The notes under the pieces: model-generated
The model's input: only the letters and a program-made list of their open reading frames with translations
The model's database searches: none
Told to the model about the DNA's origin: nothing
Origin: Leeia speluncae
GTDB taxonomy: Bacteria > Pseudomonadota > Gammaproteobacteria > Burkholderiales > Leeiaceae
Assembly: GCF_020564625.1 (NCBI RefSeq)
Contig: NZ_JAJBZT010000003.1
Span: forward strand, 248,001 to 312,000
DNA: 64,000 bases
Reading direction: 5' to 3'
Shown: positions 34,448 through 43,766 of the stretch, in pieces
How the letters are laid out: each line of letters starts with the position of its first letter
How positions within the stretch are numbered: position 1 is the stretch's first letter
Translations under genes and position numbers: made by a program

Positions 34448-35446
34448 TTAGCCTTTTGCACTGGCGGAACGAAAATGTAACGGTAGAATTTGCTTACCAC
34501 CGCGTTTATCACCACGCGCATTGACTAACACCGCCACCAGAATCACCGTACCAGTGATCGCGCTTTGCCAGAATGGGGACACTTGGATAATCGGTAAGGC
34601 ATTATTAATCACCCCTAAAAAGAGCGAGCCTAACACCACCCCCACCACCGTCCCCGCGCCACCTGCAATGCTCACACCGCCAATCACACAGGCCGCAATC
34701 ACATTGAGTTCAAATCCATAAGCAATTTCGGTAAACGCGACGGCATAGCGTGCAACCCACAAGTACCCGCACAACCCTGCCATCATCCCTGATAAGGTAT
34801 ACACACCAATTAAGCGCGCGGGAATGCGAATGCCGACTAATCTGGCAGCAGAGGGATGATTGCCAATCGCAAAGAGTTCACGACCAAAGCGGGTGTACTT
34901 CACAACCCACGCTGCAACAATTAAAGAGAGTAAGGCTAGCCATACTAGCGCTGTCACACCGCCGAATCTAGATAGCGGGAACTCGATAAAGGATTTACTC
35001 AGATCGTTTGACGATACCCAAGCACCGCCAGAGAAAACAAACGTTAAGCCGCGGTAGACACTCATGGTGCCCAATGTCACCACAATGGGCGGTAGGCGGA
35101 ACACACCAATTAATACGCCATTAATTAGCCCAAGCGCAGCCCCCAATACAATAGATATTCCCAATAAAACCAGTACCGGAATATCGGGGTGATGGTGGTT
35201 AAGCAACGCGACCATCATGCCGGTTAACGCCAAGGTGGACGCGATGGACAAATCAATCCCTCTTGTCACAATGACTAGCATTTGCGCTAACGCTAACATG
35301 AGCAAAATTGACATGTCTGTGACGAGGTTATCCATACTTTTTAGGGTTAAAAAGATGGGCGCACGAACACCAATTAAGCCAATTAATAGCGCAATCAGTA
35401 AGGCTAAAATCAGCTCGCGCTTACGCTGATGAATAAAGTTAGTCAT
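34448..35446 (-). CDS. rhaP: Rhamnose ABC transporter permease RhaP
   Basis: A 332-residue RbsC-type permease: RGIDLSIASTLALTGMMVALL, LIGVFRLPPIVVTLGTMSVYRGL, FAIGNHPSAARLVGIR and [18 protein letters not shown]. Partner of RhaQ. Its start overlaps the rhaT stop by 8 bases, pointing to coupled translation. Confidence 0.9.
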   Translation of the reverse strand: MTNFIHQRKRELILALLIALLIGLIGVRAPIFLTLKSMDNLVTDMSILLMLALAQMLVIVTRGIDLSIASTLALTGMMVALLNHHHPDIPVLVLLGISIVLGAALGLINGVLIGVFRLPPIVVTLGTMSVYRGLTFVFSGGAWVSSNDLSKSFIEFPLSRFGGVTALVWLALLSLIVAAWVVKYTRFGRELFAIGNHPSAARLVGIRIPARLIGVYTLSGMMAGLCGYLWVARYAVAFTEIAYGFELNVIAACVIGGVSIAGGAGTVVGVVLGSLFLGVINNALPIIQVSPFWQSAITGTVILVAVLVNARGDKRGGKQILPLHFRSASAKG

Positions 35447-37013
35447 GCGTTACTCCTGATGCCGCAGCCACGATAGCTTCGGAGGTTGCTTCGCTTCGTG
35501 CAAATTCCTTCACGACTTGCCCTTGGTGCATCACGATAATTCGATCGGACATCCCCATGACTTCAGGAAGTTCGGAAGATACCAAAATCACCGATAGGCC
35601 TTGAGCAACCAGTTCGCTCATAAAGCGATGAACCGCGGCTTTCGAACCGATATCAATCCCTTTGGTTGGCTCATCGAGAATAATCACCGAAGGTTTGGTG
35701 GCTAGCCATTTGGCCAAAATTACCTTTTGCTGGTTGCCACCAGAAAGTTCAGAGATCGACTGCCCAAAGTGCGCCGCTTTTAGCTCTAATTTGTGGGTGT
35801 AATCGCGGGTAATCGAGAGTTCTTTTCGCTTTTTGCCTAATAGCCAAAAGCCCATTTTCTCTAATAGCGGCAACGTGACATTGTGCAAAATAGACATCGA
35901 CATCAAACCACCTTGATGTTGCCTATCTTCTGGAACGTAAGCGATGCCGGCACGAATAGCTTCTTCCGCTGATTTAATGACCACTTTTTTGCCATTGATT
36001 TCGATGCTGCCACGGCTGGGTTTAGTTAACCCGAATACCGCCTGCATTACCTCGCTTCGCCCTGCCCCCACTAAACCATAAAAGCCGAGAATTTCGCCTT
36101 TGCGCAATTGAAAGCTGACATCATCAAATTCGGTCGGATGGGAGAAACCGTTCACAGACAGCACGGTGTCGCCAAGCGGCACATCTTCCTTAGGGAATAC
36201 TTGGGCAATAGTTCGACCCACCATCATGGCAATCAATTGTTGTTCAGAGATATCCGCAATCGACCCTTCTGCCACAAATTCGCCATCGCGGAGCACGGTA
36301 TAACGATCTGCCACACGGAAAATTTCATCAAACTTGTGAGAGATGAAAATCACAGCCGTTCCTGCTGCTTTTAGCTGATCAATAATCCGGTAAAGCTCTT
36401 GGATTTCTCTTTGCGAAAGCGCTGCGGTCGGTTCATCCATGATCACAATGCGGGCGTGCTGAGAAAGCGCACGGGCAATTTCAACAAAGTGGCGTTGTGC
36501 AATGCTCAGTTCTTTGACTTTTGCACGCACGTTCATCCGCACTTCTAGGCGCTCGAACAAGGCTTCGGCATCTGTCTCCATTTTTGCCCAATCCACACGG
36601 GCAGGCGTGCCTACCATCGGGTGATGGCCAATGTAGATATTCTCTGCCACGCTTAATTCATCGAACATCACGGTTTCTTGATGAACGGCGGTAATGCCTG
36701 CTTTCATGGCTGCTTGAGGGCTACTAAACCGTTGTGCTTGGCCATCTAATAACAATTGGCCGCCATCAGGCTTATGAATACCCGTAAGAATTTTGACTAG
36801 CGTCGATTTACCGGCACCATTTTCACCAATCAATGCAACTACTTGCCCAGGAAAGGCTTTTACCTGCATATTGGTTAGCGCCTTCACCCCACCAAACCGC
36901 TTACTAATATCGCGTAACTCCAGCACAGGCTCATCACTGCGTGAACGCACAGCAGCAGCCTGATCTGGTAGAGATTGCGGCAGCAAATCGGCAACAATTG
37001 TGTTACCCATCAT
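35439..37013 (-). CDS. rhaT: Rhamnose ABC transporter ATPase RhaT (two nucleotide-binding domains)
   Basis: A 524-residue RbsA-type ATPase with two domains. The first has Walker A GENGAGKST, SIAQRHFVEIARALS and IVIMDEPTAALS; the second has a degenerate Walker A (GLVGAGRSE), signature LSGGNQQKVILAKWL and VIILDEPTKGID. This asymmetry is normal in sugar importers. Start chosen at ATG 37013 with GGAG six bases upstream; a TTG 4 codons earlier lacks a site. Named after the Rhizobium gene, not the E. coli RhaT symporter. Confidence 0.92.
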   Translation of the reverse strand: MMGNTIVADLLPQSLPDQAAAVRSRSDEPVLELRDISKRFGGVKALTNMQVKAFPGQVVALIGENGAGKSTLVKILTGIHKPDGGQLLLDGQAQRFSSPQAAMKAGITAVHQETVMFDELSVAENIYIGHHPMVGTPARVDWAKMETDAEALFERLEVRMNVRAKVKELSIAQRHFVEIARALSQHARIVIMDEPTAALSQREIQELYRIIDQLKAAGTAVIFISHKFDEIFRVADRYTVLRDGEFVAEGSIADISEQQLIAMMVGRTIAQVFPKEDVPLGDTVLSVNGFSHPTEFDDVSFQLRKGEILGFYGLVGAGRSEVMQAVFGLTKPSRGSIEINGKKVVIKSAEEAIRAGIAYVPEDRQHQGGLMSMSILHNVTLPLLEKMGFWLLGKKRKELSITRDYTHKLELKAAHFGQSISELSGGNQQKVILAKWLATKPSVIILDEPTKGIDIGSKAAVHRFMSELVAQGLSVILVSSELPEVMGMSDRIIVMHQGQVVKEFARSEATSEAIVAAASGVTHD

Positions 37014-37051
37014 CTTGATCTCCAAAACATACGTCTGTGCAGCTACCTGCC

Positions 37052-37065
37052 AACCCTTTAGGGTT
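37052..37065 (-). terminator. Hairpin between rhaS and rhaT
   Basis: AACCC-TTTA-GGGTT forms the core of a larger imperfect stem (about 37034-37075) in the 92-base gap after the binding-protein gene. Such stems protect the upstream message and raise the amount of binding protein. Confidence 0.55.
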
Positions 37066-37105
37066 AGCAGACGCTGTACGATTGATTATCCGTTACGGTA
37101 AAAAA

Positions 37106-38107
37106 TCAGAATACTTTGGAGAATTTGTCTACGTTGCTGCTATCGTAAGTGAATGGCGCGGCCATGGCGGCTTCACCATTGCCATCGACTTTAATTTTGC
37201 CCATACGGCCAACGTTAAGCGTTTCGCCCGCTTTGCCGGTTGCTTTGCCTTTGACAAACTCATGCGCAATATAGGTTGCCGAGTAACCTAGATCGATTGG
37301 GTTCCAGATCGCAAAGCTTTTCACTGCGCCCGTTTTCACATGGCCGGCCATTTCTGATGGCAATCCCAAACCGGTCACAAATACTTTACCGATCAGTTTT
37401 TCGTCTGCCACCGCTTTGGCTGCTGCATTAATGCCAACGGTCGTTGGTGCAATAATCGCTTTTAGATTTGGATGGCTACGCAATAAGCCAATGGCTTCAC
37501 GGTAGCTCTTGTCTGATTGGTCATCACCATACACGGTGGCAACCAATTTCATTTTGGAGAACTCAGGCTTTTGTAGCCCTTTTTTCATCTCACCAATCCA
37601 AATGTTTTGGTTAGTGGCTTGTGCGGTTGCAGATAAAATCGCAATTTCACCTTGTCCACCAATCGCTGCAGATGCCATTTGCAGCTGTTTCACGCCGATT
37701 AACTCTGCATTCGATGGATTCAATTGTAGTTGGCGGCCATCTTTTGCAATGCCGCTATCAAATGAAATCACTTTAATGCCACGTTGCATGGCACGCTTGG
37801 CAATTGGTACTAGCGCGCTCGCATCGTTCGCAGAAATCACTAACGCATTTACTTTTTGGCTAATCAGCGAGTTAATCACCTCGATTTGACCTTCTGCGGT
37901 CGGTGTAGTTGGGCCGGTGTAGATAAAATCAACATCTCCCAATGCTTTAGCGGCCTCTTTGCCACCTTCATTTGCCGCGTCAAAAAAACCATTACCTAGG
38001 CTTTTTACAACCATGGCGATTTTTACCTTTTCAGCAGCAAATACTGATCCTTGCATGATCATCAACGCTGCTGAGGTTGCTACAACCAGGATTTTCTTCA
38101 ACTTCAT
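37106..38107 (-). CDS. rhaS: Rhamnose-binding periplasmic protein RhaS
   Basis: A 333-residue type-I sugar-binding protein. The signal peptide ends near GSVFA (about residue 24). The body shows KIAMVVKSLGNGFFDAANEGGKEAA (in parts), VNALVISANDASALVPIAKRAM, VISFDSGIAKDGRQL and the late GLGLPSEMAGHVKTG. This is the rhizobial RhaS pattern. AGAGGGG precedes ATG 38107. It follows the regulator gene by 63 bases. Confidence 0.92.
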   Translation of the reverse strand: MKLKKILVVATSAALMIMQGSVFAAEKVKIAMVVKSLGNGFFDAANEGGKEAAKALGDVDFIYTGPTTPTAEGQIEVINSLISQKVNALVISANDASALVPIAKRAMQRGIKVISFDSGIAKDGRQLQLNPSNAELIGVKQLQMASAAIGGQGEIAILSATAQATNQNIWIGEMKKGLQKPEFSKMKLVATVYGDDQSDKSYREAIGLLRSHPNLKAIIAPTTVGINAAAKAVADEKLIGKVFVTGLGLPSEMAGHVKTGAVKSFAIWNPIDLGYSATYIAHEFVKGKATGKAGETLNVGRMGKIKVDGNGEAAMAAPFTYDSSNVDKFSKVF

Positions 38108-38170
38108 GTGTCTACCCCTCTTTTATATAATTGGATATGTATTTGTAAAACACGTGAAATAGAAAGCTGC

Positions 38171-38956
38171 TTAATCCGTATCGATCGACTCCACCAATAC
38201 TTTGACGCCAGCCGCTTCTAGCATATTGACGGATTGATCACTGATTTTGTCATCGGTAATCACATAATCTAGTTGTTCTAACGTACACAAGATTAAGCCG
38301 GCTTTTTTGCTAAATTTGCTGCTATCTGCCAGTAAAATGAGTTCATCTGCCTGACTAAGCAATTTCTTTTCTGCCTGGATTAACAGCGGATCGCTTTCCA
38401 ATAACCCAACCTGAGACACCGCACATGCGCCCATAAAAATCTTGGAAGCATAGTGATGTTGCGTGATATCGCTATCAAATGGGCTAAGGATGACGTTCTG
38501 TTCACGGTATATCTGACCACCGGGCACAATGATTTCATTTTGACTATTCGTGAGCAAACGTTCCGCCATCAGGAACGAATTGGTCAAAATTTTCAAGTGT
38601 CGTTCAGTCAGAAAATCGCCCATCATGTAGGTGGTGGTTCCACCGTTAATGATGATGCATTCACCGTCCTGACATAGGCTAGCCGCACGTTGAGCAATGG
38701 CTCTTTTTTCGGCGGTAAACTGCGTCAGGTTATGCTGGAAGGTTGCGCCTGCCAGAGGAATACTAGCCTCTTTGGGCGCCAAAAACTCTACACCACCACG
38801 GGTTCTAACCAACAGGTTTCTCTCGGCCAGCCAGCTAATATCACGACGAACCGTTGCTGGCGAGGCATTGAGCCATTTCACCAATTGATCAACGGTCGCA
38901 CGTTGTTTTTCAGCCAGTACCTTTAGTAGGTTTTTACGTCTTTTATTATTCAGCAT
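38171..38956 (-). CDS. rhaR: DeoR-family regulator of rhamnose genes
   Basis: A 261-residue DeoR-type repressor. The N-terminal helix-turn-helix (RKNLLKVLAEKQRATVDQLV, ASPATVRRDISWL) is followed by the sugar-phosphate sensor domain with INGGTTTYMMGDFL and ILLADSSKFSK. The start is ATG 38956 with AGGAGA eight bases before; the longer frame starts from a TTG inside the promoter. It heads the rhaRSTPQUK operon and faces rhaD. A rhamnose-pathway phosphate such as rhamnulose 1-phosphate is the likely inducer. Confidence 0.9.
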   Translation of the reverse strand: MLNNKRRKNLLKVLAEKQRATVDQLVKWLNASPATVRRDISWLAERNLLVRTRGGVEFLAPKEASIPLAGATFQHNLTQFTAEKRAIAQRAASLCQDGECIIINGGTTTYMMGDFLTERHLKILTNSFLMAERLLTNSQNEIIVPGGQIYREQNVILSPFDSDITQHHYASKIFMGACAVSQVGLLESDPLLIQAEKKLLSQADELILLADSSKFSKKAGLILCTLEQLDYVITDDKISDQSVNMLEAAGVKVLVESIDTD

Positions 38957-39250
38957 TGCTGTGTCTCCTGCGTAATACAGACTATTCAAGCGCAGATAAA
39001 GTTGTCAACAAACAATCAATCAACTTTGTGATTGAATCACTTTTAATCATAACATTGATCATTAATTGATTGACACTGATTTTTCTGATCAGTAACTTAG
39101 TAAAACGCAAACAAGCATCAAAATCCGCCATCAACTGATTTTTGATTGCACTGCTACGGTGACGGGATACGCAGGTTATATCAGCCCGACATCCACAAGA
39201 CTGCCAGCAGAGCTGTCTGTTAGATATTCACCATTGGAGACCTGTTACAC
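38957..39250. promoter_or_regulatory. Divergent rhaR/rhaD control region with TGATTGA repeats
   Basis: 294 bases. An inverted repeat TCAATCA-N6-TGATTGA lies at 39016-39035, and further TGATTGA copies at 39067-39073 plus a TTGATTG at 39142-39148. A rhaR promoter candidate on the minus strand has TTGACA (39008-39003), an 18-base spacer and TAGTCT. The repeats lie immediately upstream of that -35 box and suit a DeoR-type operator used for both directions. Confidence 0.7.
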
Positions 39251-41350
39251 ATGAACGCACCGCACCCTGATAGCATCCTTTCACGTTGGGATGATCAAGA
39301 GGCCGCTACGCTAAGCGAACCAGAGTTGTTACTTTATCGTTCAAACCTGTTAGGCGAAGACCTACGTATTACTAACTTTGGCGGCGGCAATACGTCGGCT
39401 AAAATCCAGATGGAAGACCCGCTCACCGGTGCGCGCGCCGAAGTGCTATGGGTTAAAGGTTCTGGTGGTGACTTAGGCAGCATTAAGCTAGATGGTTTTT
39501 CCACGCTTTATATGGATAAACTCAACGCGCTCAAAAACCGTTATCGCGGACTTGAGCACGAAGATGAAATGGTCGGTTTCTTACCACACTGCACATTTAA
39601 CTTAAACCCACGTGCAGCCAGTATCGACACCCCTTTACATGCTTATATTCCACATGCGCACGTTGATCACATGCATCCAGATGCGCTAATTGCAATTGCG
39701 GCTAGCAAAAACAGCAAGCAACTAACGGAAAGCATCTTTGGTGGCGAATTGGGTTGGCTAGCTTGGCAGCGCCCAGGCTACGATCTAGGCTTAAAACTAG
39801 AACAAGTCGCCCGCAATAATCCGAAATTGGTGGGTATTGTATTAGAAGGTCACGGCTTATTTACATGGGGCGATACGGCGAAATCTTGTTATGAAACGAC
39901 CGTTCGTATCATTCAAAAAGCATCAGCATGGTTAGCCAGCAACAACACCGCACCAGCCTTTGGCGGGCAAGTATTACCAACCCTACCCGAAGCCGATCGC
40001 CGTGAAATTGTCGCCAAACTAACCCCCGCGCTACGAGGCAAAATCAGCCAAGGCGGTAGCTACAAAGTAGGCCACTTTAATGACAGCAAAGAAGTGCTGG
40101 AATTTGTGACCAGTAAAGATCTTCGCCCGCTAGCAGCACTTGGCACCTCTTGCCCTGATCACTTCTTGCGCACCAAGATTCGTCCGTTAATTCTAGAACT
40201 AGACCCGAGCGCTCCAGATGTAGACGCGCTCATTGCCACCCTAGACGATGCACTAGAAGCGTATCGGCAAGATTACGCGGCGTATTACAATCGCTGCAAA
40301 CGAGCCAATAGCCCAGCAATGCGCGATGCGAATGCCGTTGTGTATTTGATCCCTGGTGTTGGCATGCTGACCTTCGCGAAAGACAAAGCCACCGCGAGGA
40401 TTGCGGGTGAATTCTATGTAAATGCAATCAATGTGATGCGTGGTGCGGCAGGTGTAGATACTTACGTTGGGCTACCTGAGCAAGAAGCATTTGATATTGA
40501 ATACTGGTTATTAGAAGAAGCCAAACTACAACGCATGCCAAAACCAAAAAGCTTGGCAGGTCGCGTTGCCTTGGTCACTGGTGGCGCTGGCGGCATTGGT
40601 AGAGCAGTGGCTAGCCAACTACTTAGCGAAGGCGCTTGCGTTGTATTGAGCGATGTTGATCAAAATGCGCTTACGGAAGCAAAACAAGAGCTGGTTGCAA
40701 AGTTTGGTAAAGATGTCGTCAGTAGCGTGCAAGTCGATGTCACAAACGAAACGGCTGTGATTGAATCGCTCAAATCCGCGATGGTTGATTTTGGCGGCCT
40801 AGATATTCTGGTGTCTAACGCTGGCATTGCCTCTGCGGCGCCATTTGAAGAAACCACCCTCGCCTTGTGGGAGAAAAATCTCTCCGTTCTGGCCACTGGG
40901 TATTTCTTGGTTAGCCGATCAGCCTACCAAATCATGTTGCAACAAGGCATTGGTGGCAACATGGTGTTTGTCGCCAGTAAAAATGGTTTGGTTGCCTCTG
41001 GCGGCGCATCGGCTTATTGCACCGCCAAAGCAGCCGAAGTTCATTTGGCACGTTGCTTGGCACTAGAAGGTGCCCCACATCAGATTCGCGTGAACGTGGT
41101 GAACCCAGACGCGGTGATTCGTGGTTCGCGTATCTGGAACGGCAAATGGAAAGAAGAACGCGCCGAAGCCAACAAAATTAGCGAAGACAACCTAGAAGAG
41201 TTTTACCGTCAGCGCAGCATGCTAAAACGCAGTGTCTTCCCGGAAGATATTGCCGAAGCGGTCTACTTTTTTGCGAGTGATAAGTCGAACAAATCGACCG
41301 GCAACATACTCAATGTAGATGCAGGAAACGCTGGCGCATTTACTCGCTAA
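39251..41350 (+). CDS. rhaD: Bifunctional rhamnulose-1-phosphate aldolase / L-lactaldehyde dehydrogenase RhaD
   Basis: A 699-residue fusion. The N-terminal about 420 residues form a class II aldolase: NFGGGNTSAK for phosphate, HAYIPHAHVDHMHPDA and EGHGLFTWG for zinc. The C-terminal about 265 residues are an SDR dehydrogenase: GRVALVTGGAGGIGRAVA, NAGIASA, catalytic SAYCTAKAA and NVDAGNAGAF at the end. It splits rhamnulose 1-phosphate to dihydroxyacetone phosphate and L-lactaldehyde and oxidises or reduces the latter in the same chain. This is the rhizobial form, absent from E. coli. First gene of the rhaDI unit. Confidence 0.95.
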   Translation: MNAPHPDSILSRWDDQEAATLSEPELLLYRSNLLGEDLRITNFGGGNTSAKIQMEDPLTGARAEVLWVKGSGGDLGSIKLDGFSTLYMDKLNALKNRYRGLEHEDEMVGFLPHCTFNLNPRAASIDTPLHAYIPHAHVDHMHPDALIAIAASKNSKQLTESIFGGELGWLAWQRPGYDLGLKLEQVARNNPKLVGIVLEGHGLFTWGDTAKSCYETTVRIIQKASAWLASNNTAPAFGGQVLPTLPEADRREIVAKLTPALRGKISQGGSYKVGHFNDSKEVLEFVTSKDLRPLAALGTSCPDHFLRTKIRPLILELDPSAPDVDALIATLDDALEAYRQDYAAYYNRCKRANSPAMRDANAVVYLIPGVGMLTFAKDKATARIAGEFYVNAINVMRGAAGVDTYVGLPEQEAFDIEYWLLEEAKLQRMPKPKSLAGRVALVTGGAGGIGRAVASQLLSEGACVVLSDVDQNALTEAKQELVAKFGKDVVSSVQVDVTNETAVIESLKSAMVDFGGLDILVSNAGIASAAPFEETTLALWEKNLSVLATGYFLVSRSAYQIMLQQGIGGNMVFVASKNGLVASGGASAYCTAKAAEVHLARCLALEGAPHQIRVNVVNPDAVIRGSRIWNGKWKEERAEANKISEDNLEEFYRQRSMLKRSVFPEDIAEAVYFFASDKSNKSTGNILNVDAGNAGAFTR

Positions 41351-41410
41351 GTCATACCAAATAGAAAAAATAGGTGATCGTTTCACACGGTCACCGAGGA
41401 GACAAATAGC

Positions 41411-42706
41411 ATGACCTTCCGAATTTCAGATGACTTTGTACAGTCACACAACCAATCTCGTGTTGCAGACCTGCAATCAGACTTTGATGCACTCGGTAGT
41501 AAACTCGCCCGAAACGGCGTAGATATCGAAGCCCTAACCTTACGTGCGCAAGGCTTTGCGGTAGCAACACCAAGCTGGGGCGCTGGCACCGGCGGCACGC
41601 GCTTTGCCCGCTTCCCAGGAGTTGGCGAGCCACGTAACGTGTTCGAGAAACTAGATGACTGCGGCACAGTAAACCAGCTAAGCCAAGCAACACCAACGGT
41701 ATCTCTTCATTTTCCATGGGATAAAGTCAGTGATGCCAAAGAGCTAAAACAACATGCAGATAGCTGGAAACTGGGTTTTGACGCGGTAAACTCCAACACC
41801 TTCCAAAATCAGCCAAATCAAGCAGAATCTTACAAATTTGGTAGCCTAACCAACCAAAGCGCAGCGGTTCGCGATTTGGCAGTGGCTCACAATATCGAAT
41901 GTATCGAACTTGGCAAGGCATTGGGCTCCAAAGCTTTGACCGTATGGGTGGGTGATGGTGGCAACTTCCCGGGGCAACTCAACCTACGCGGTGCACTAGA
42001 ACGCTACCTAGATAGCCTAAAACAAATCTACCAAGCGCTGCCCGACGATTGGCAAGTGTTCTTGGAGCACAAATTGTTCGAACCTGCGTTCTACACCACC
42101 GTGATTGCAGACTGGGGCACTAGCTTTGCTTGTGCGCAGCAACTAGGCGACAAGGCCAAGTGCTTGGTAGACTTGGGGCACCATGCACCCAACACCAATA
42201 TCGAGATGATCGTGGCGCGTTTAGTACAGTTTGGCAAACTCGCCGGCTTCCACTTTAACGATAGCAAATACGGTGACGACGATTTGGATTCCGGCAGTAT
42301 CAATCCATTCCAACTCTTCCTCATCTTTAATGAACTAGTGGATGCTGAAATCCGTGAAGGCAGCAGCTTCAACCCAGCTTACATGCTAGATCAATCACAT
42401 AATGTGACCGATCCAATCGAAAGCTTAATGGGCAGCGCAATTGAAGTACAAAGAGCCTTTGTACAAGCCTCATTGGTTGATCGTGATCAGTTAGCCGCTT
42501 ACCAAGCAAGCAATGATGTGATGATGGCCGCACGCACCTTGCGTCGTGCGTTCCAAACCGATGTCACACCCATCCTAGACATGGCAAGATTCCGTAGCGG
42601 CGGTGCAATTGATATGATTAATTGTTACCGAGAGTCTGGCTACCGCCAGCAAAAAGCAGAAGAACGCCCAGCCAGTAAAAATGCATCTGGCAGTGGGATT
42701 GTTTAA
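41411..42706 (+). CDS. rhaI: L-rhamnose isomerase, rhizobial/Pseudomonas type
   Basis: A 431-residue TIM-barrel isomerase converting L-rhamnose to L-rhamnulose. It belongs to the divergent group that includes the P. stutzeri enzyme: LHFPWDKVSDAKEL, VWVGDGGNFPGQ, FLEHKLFEPAFYTTV, LVDLGHHAPNTNIEMIVARL and FHFNDSKYGDDDLDSGSINPF carry the metal ligands (Glu, Asp, His, Asp). It follows rhaD by 60 bases with an AGGAG site. A bidirectional terminator ends the unit. Confidence 0.95.
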   Translation: MTFRISDDFVQSHNQSRVADLQSDFDALGSKLARNGVDIEALTLRAQGFAVATPSWGAGTGGTRFARFPGVGEPRNVFEKLDDCGTVNQLSQATPTVSLHFPWDKVSDAKELKQHADSWKLGFDAVNSNTFQNQPNQAESYKFGSLTNQSAAVRDLAVAHNIECIELGKALGSKALTVWVGDGGNFPGQLNLRGALERYLDSLKQIYQALPDDWQVFLEHKLFEPAFYTTVIADWGTSFACAQQLGDKAKCLVDLGHHAPNTNIEMIVARLVQFGKLAGFHFNDSKYGDDDLDSGSINPFQLFLIFNELVDAEIREGSSFNPAYMLDQSHNVTDPIESLMGSAIEVQRAFVQASLVDRDQLAAYQASNDVMMAARTLRRAFQTDVTPILDMARFRSGGAIDMINCYRESGYRQQKAEERPASKNASGSGIV

Positions 42707-42728
42707 CGGCAATCGCTTGTTCACCAAA

Positions 42729-42760
42729 AACAAAAAGCCGGAGCATCCCGGCTTTTTGTT
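42729..42760. terminator. Bidirectional terminator between rhaI and the GlxA-type gene
   Basis: A 13-bp perfect stem (42729-42741 with 42748-42760) with a 6-base loop. The A-rich and T-rich stem edges (CAAAAAG/CTTTTTG) let it serve both converging genes. Confidence 0.88.
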
Positions 42761-42785
42761 TTGAGTGAGATCACTAAGAAGCGAA

Positions 42786-43766
42786 TCAAACCGCTTCCAT
42801 CATCTGTTGCCTTACCAAGGCCGGCGGCAATGGTTCGAACTTTGCCCAAACCCGTCTAAAATCTCTTGCTGAAGCAAAACCCGATTTTTCAGCCACTCGT
42901 TCAATTGGCACATTCGTCGCTTGAATCAATTGTCTTGCATACGCCACGCGCAGGCGTTGCTGATAATCGAGCACGCTATCACCCACGTGTTGTTTAAATA
43001 AGCGACTAAGGTTTCTGACGCTCATACAGGCAATATCGGCTAAATCATTCAGCGACCAATGACGATCAGGGAATTGGCTAATGGCATCTTGCACTTTATG
43101 AATCGCAGGATGCATGTGGTTACGGCCTTCTAGCCAAGGCGATAACTGAGGGTCATGCCCACTTCGGCGCAAATACACCACCATTTCCCTCGCCACTTGC
43201 TGAGCAAGTGCTGCACCAGCTAGTTTTTCGATGAGATAAAGTGCTAAATCAATCCCAGCGGTAACACCCGCACTACTAAAGAATCGTCCATCTTCGACAA
43301 ATACGCGGTCGTCTTCCACTTTGGCTTCTGGCGCCATTTTCTTTAATCGATCGATAATCGTATGGTGCGTTGTGCAACGCTTGCCATCTAATAAACCCGC
43401 TCTTGCCGCCAACTGGGCGGCCGAACATATCGTTGCTAAGTAGTGTTCGCCATTTCGTTGCGCCACCAACCACTTCACTACTTCTTCTGCTGCTGGCAAC
43501 TGGTACATTTCGGCAGAGTTTTCAACGCCAGAAATCACCACCAAGGCATGATCTGGCACATTATCTGGTAGCGGTTTTAAATCACACACCGGCAGTCCTA
43601 GAGAACTAGCCACCTTTTCTTCTGGACCAACTAATTGCATACGGAAAGGTCCGCCAAATTGGCGCGCAAGGCGAAAGGCCTCTGCAGGCCCAGCTAGATC
43701 CAACATCATGAAGCCCGGCGTGACAACAATATAAACCGGGATTTCTGGTAATTGCTCAGGCGACAT
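42786..43766 (-). CDS. GlxA-type AraC-family regulator with DJ-1/PfpI domain
   Basis: A 326-residue regulator. The N-terminal about 190 residues are a DJ-1/PfpI domain (IPVYIVVTPGFMMLDLAGPAEAF in parts, LATICSAAQLAARAGLLDGKRCTTHH with the nucleophile-elbow Cys). The C-terminal about 100 residues hold two AraC helix-turn-helix motifs (SLNDLADIACMSVRNLSRLFKQH, VERVAEKSGFASARDFRRVW shortened). ATG 43766 overlaps the eamA stop by 11 bases, so it is coupled with the exporter. Relatives control catabolism of amino acids or betaines; here a link to the exporter substrate is inferred. Confidence 0.85.
   Translation of the reverse strand: MSPEQLPEIPVYIVVTPGFMMLDLAGPAEAFRLARQFGGPFRMQLVGPEEKVASSLGLPVCDLKPLPDNVPDHALVVISGVENSAEMYQLPAAEEVVKWLVAQRNGEHYLATICSAAQLAARAGLLDGKRCTTHHTIIDRLKKMAPEAKVEDDRVFVEDGRFFSSAGVTAGIDLALYLIEKLAGAALAQQVAREMVVYLRRSGHDPQLSPWLEGRNHMHPAIHKVQDAISQFPDRHWSLNDLADIACMSVRNLSRLFKQHVGDSVLDYQQRLRVAYARQLIQATNVPIERVAEKSGFASARDFRRVWAKFEPLPPALVRQQMMEAV

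Noticed and set aside
41391-41717. Minus-strand frames of 94 and 108 codons inside rhaI
   Set aside because: Shadows of the isomerase gene in other frames without start sites.
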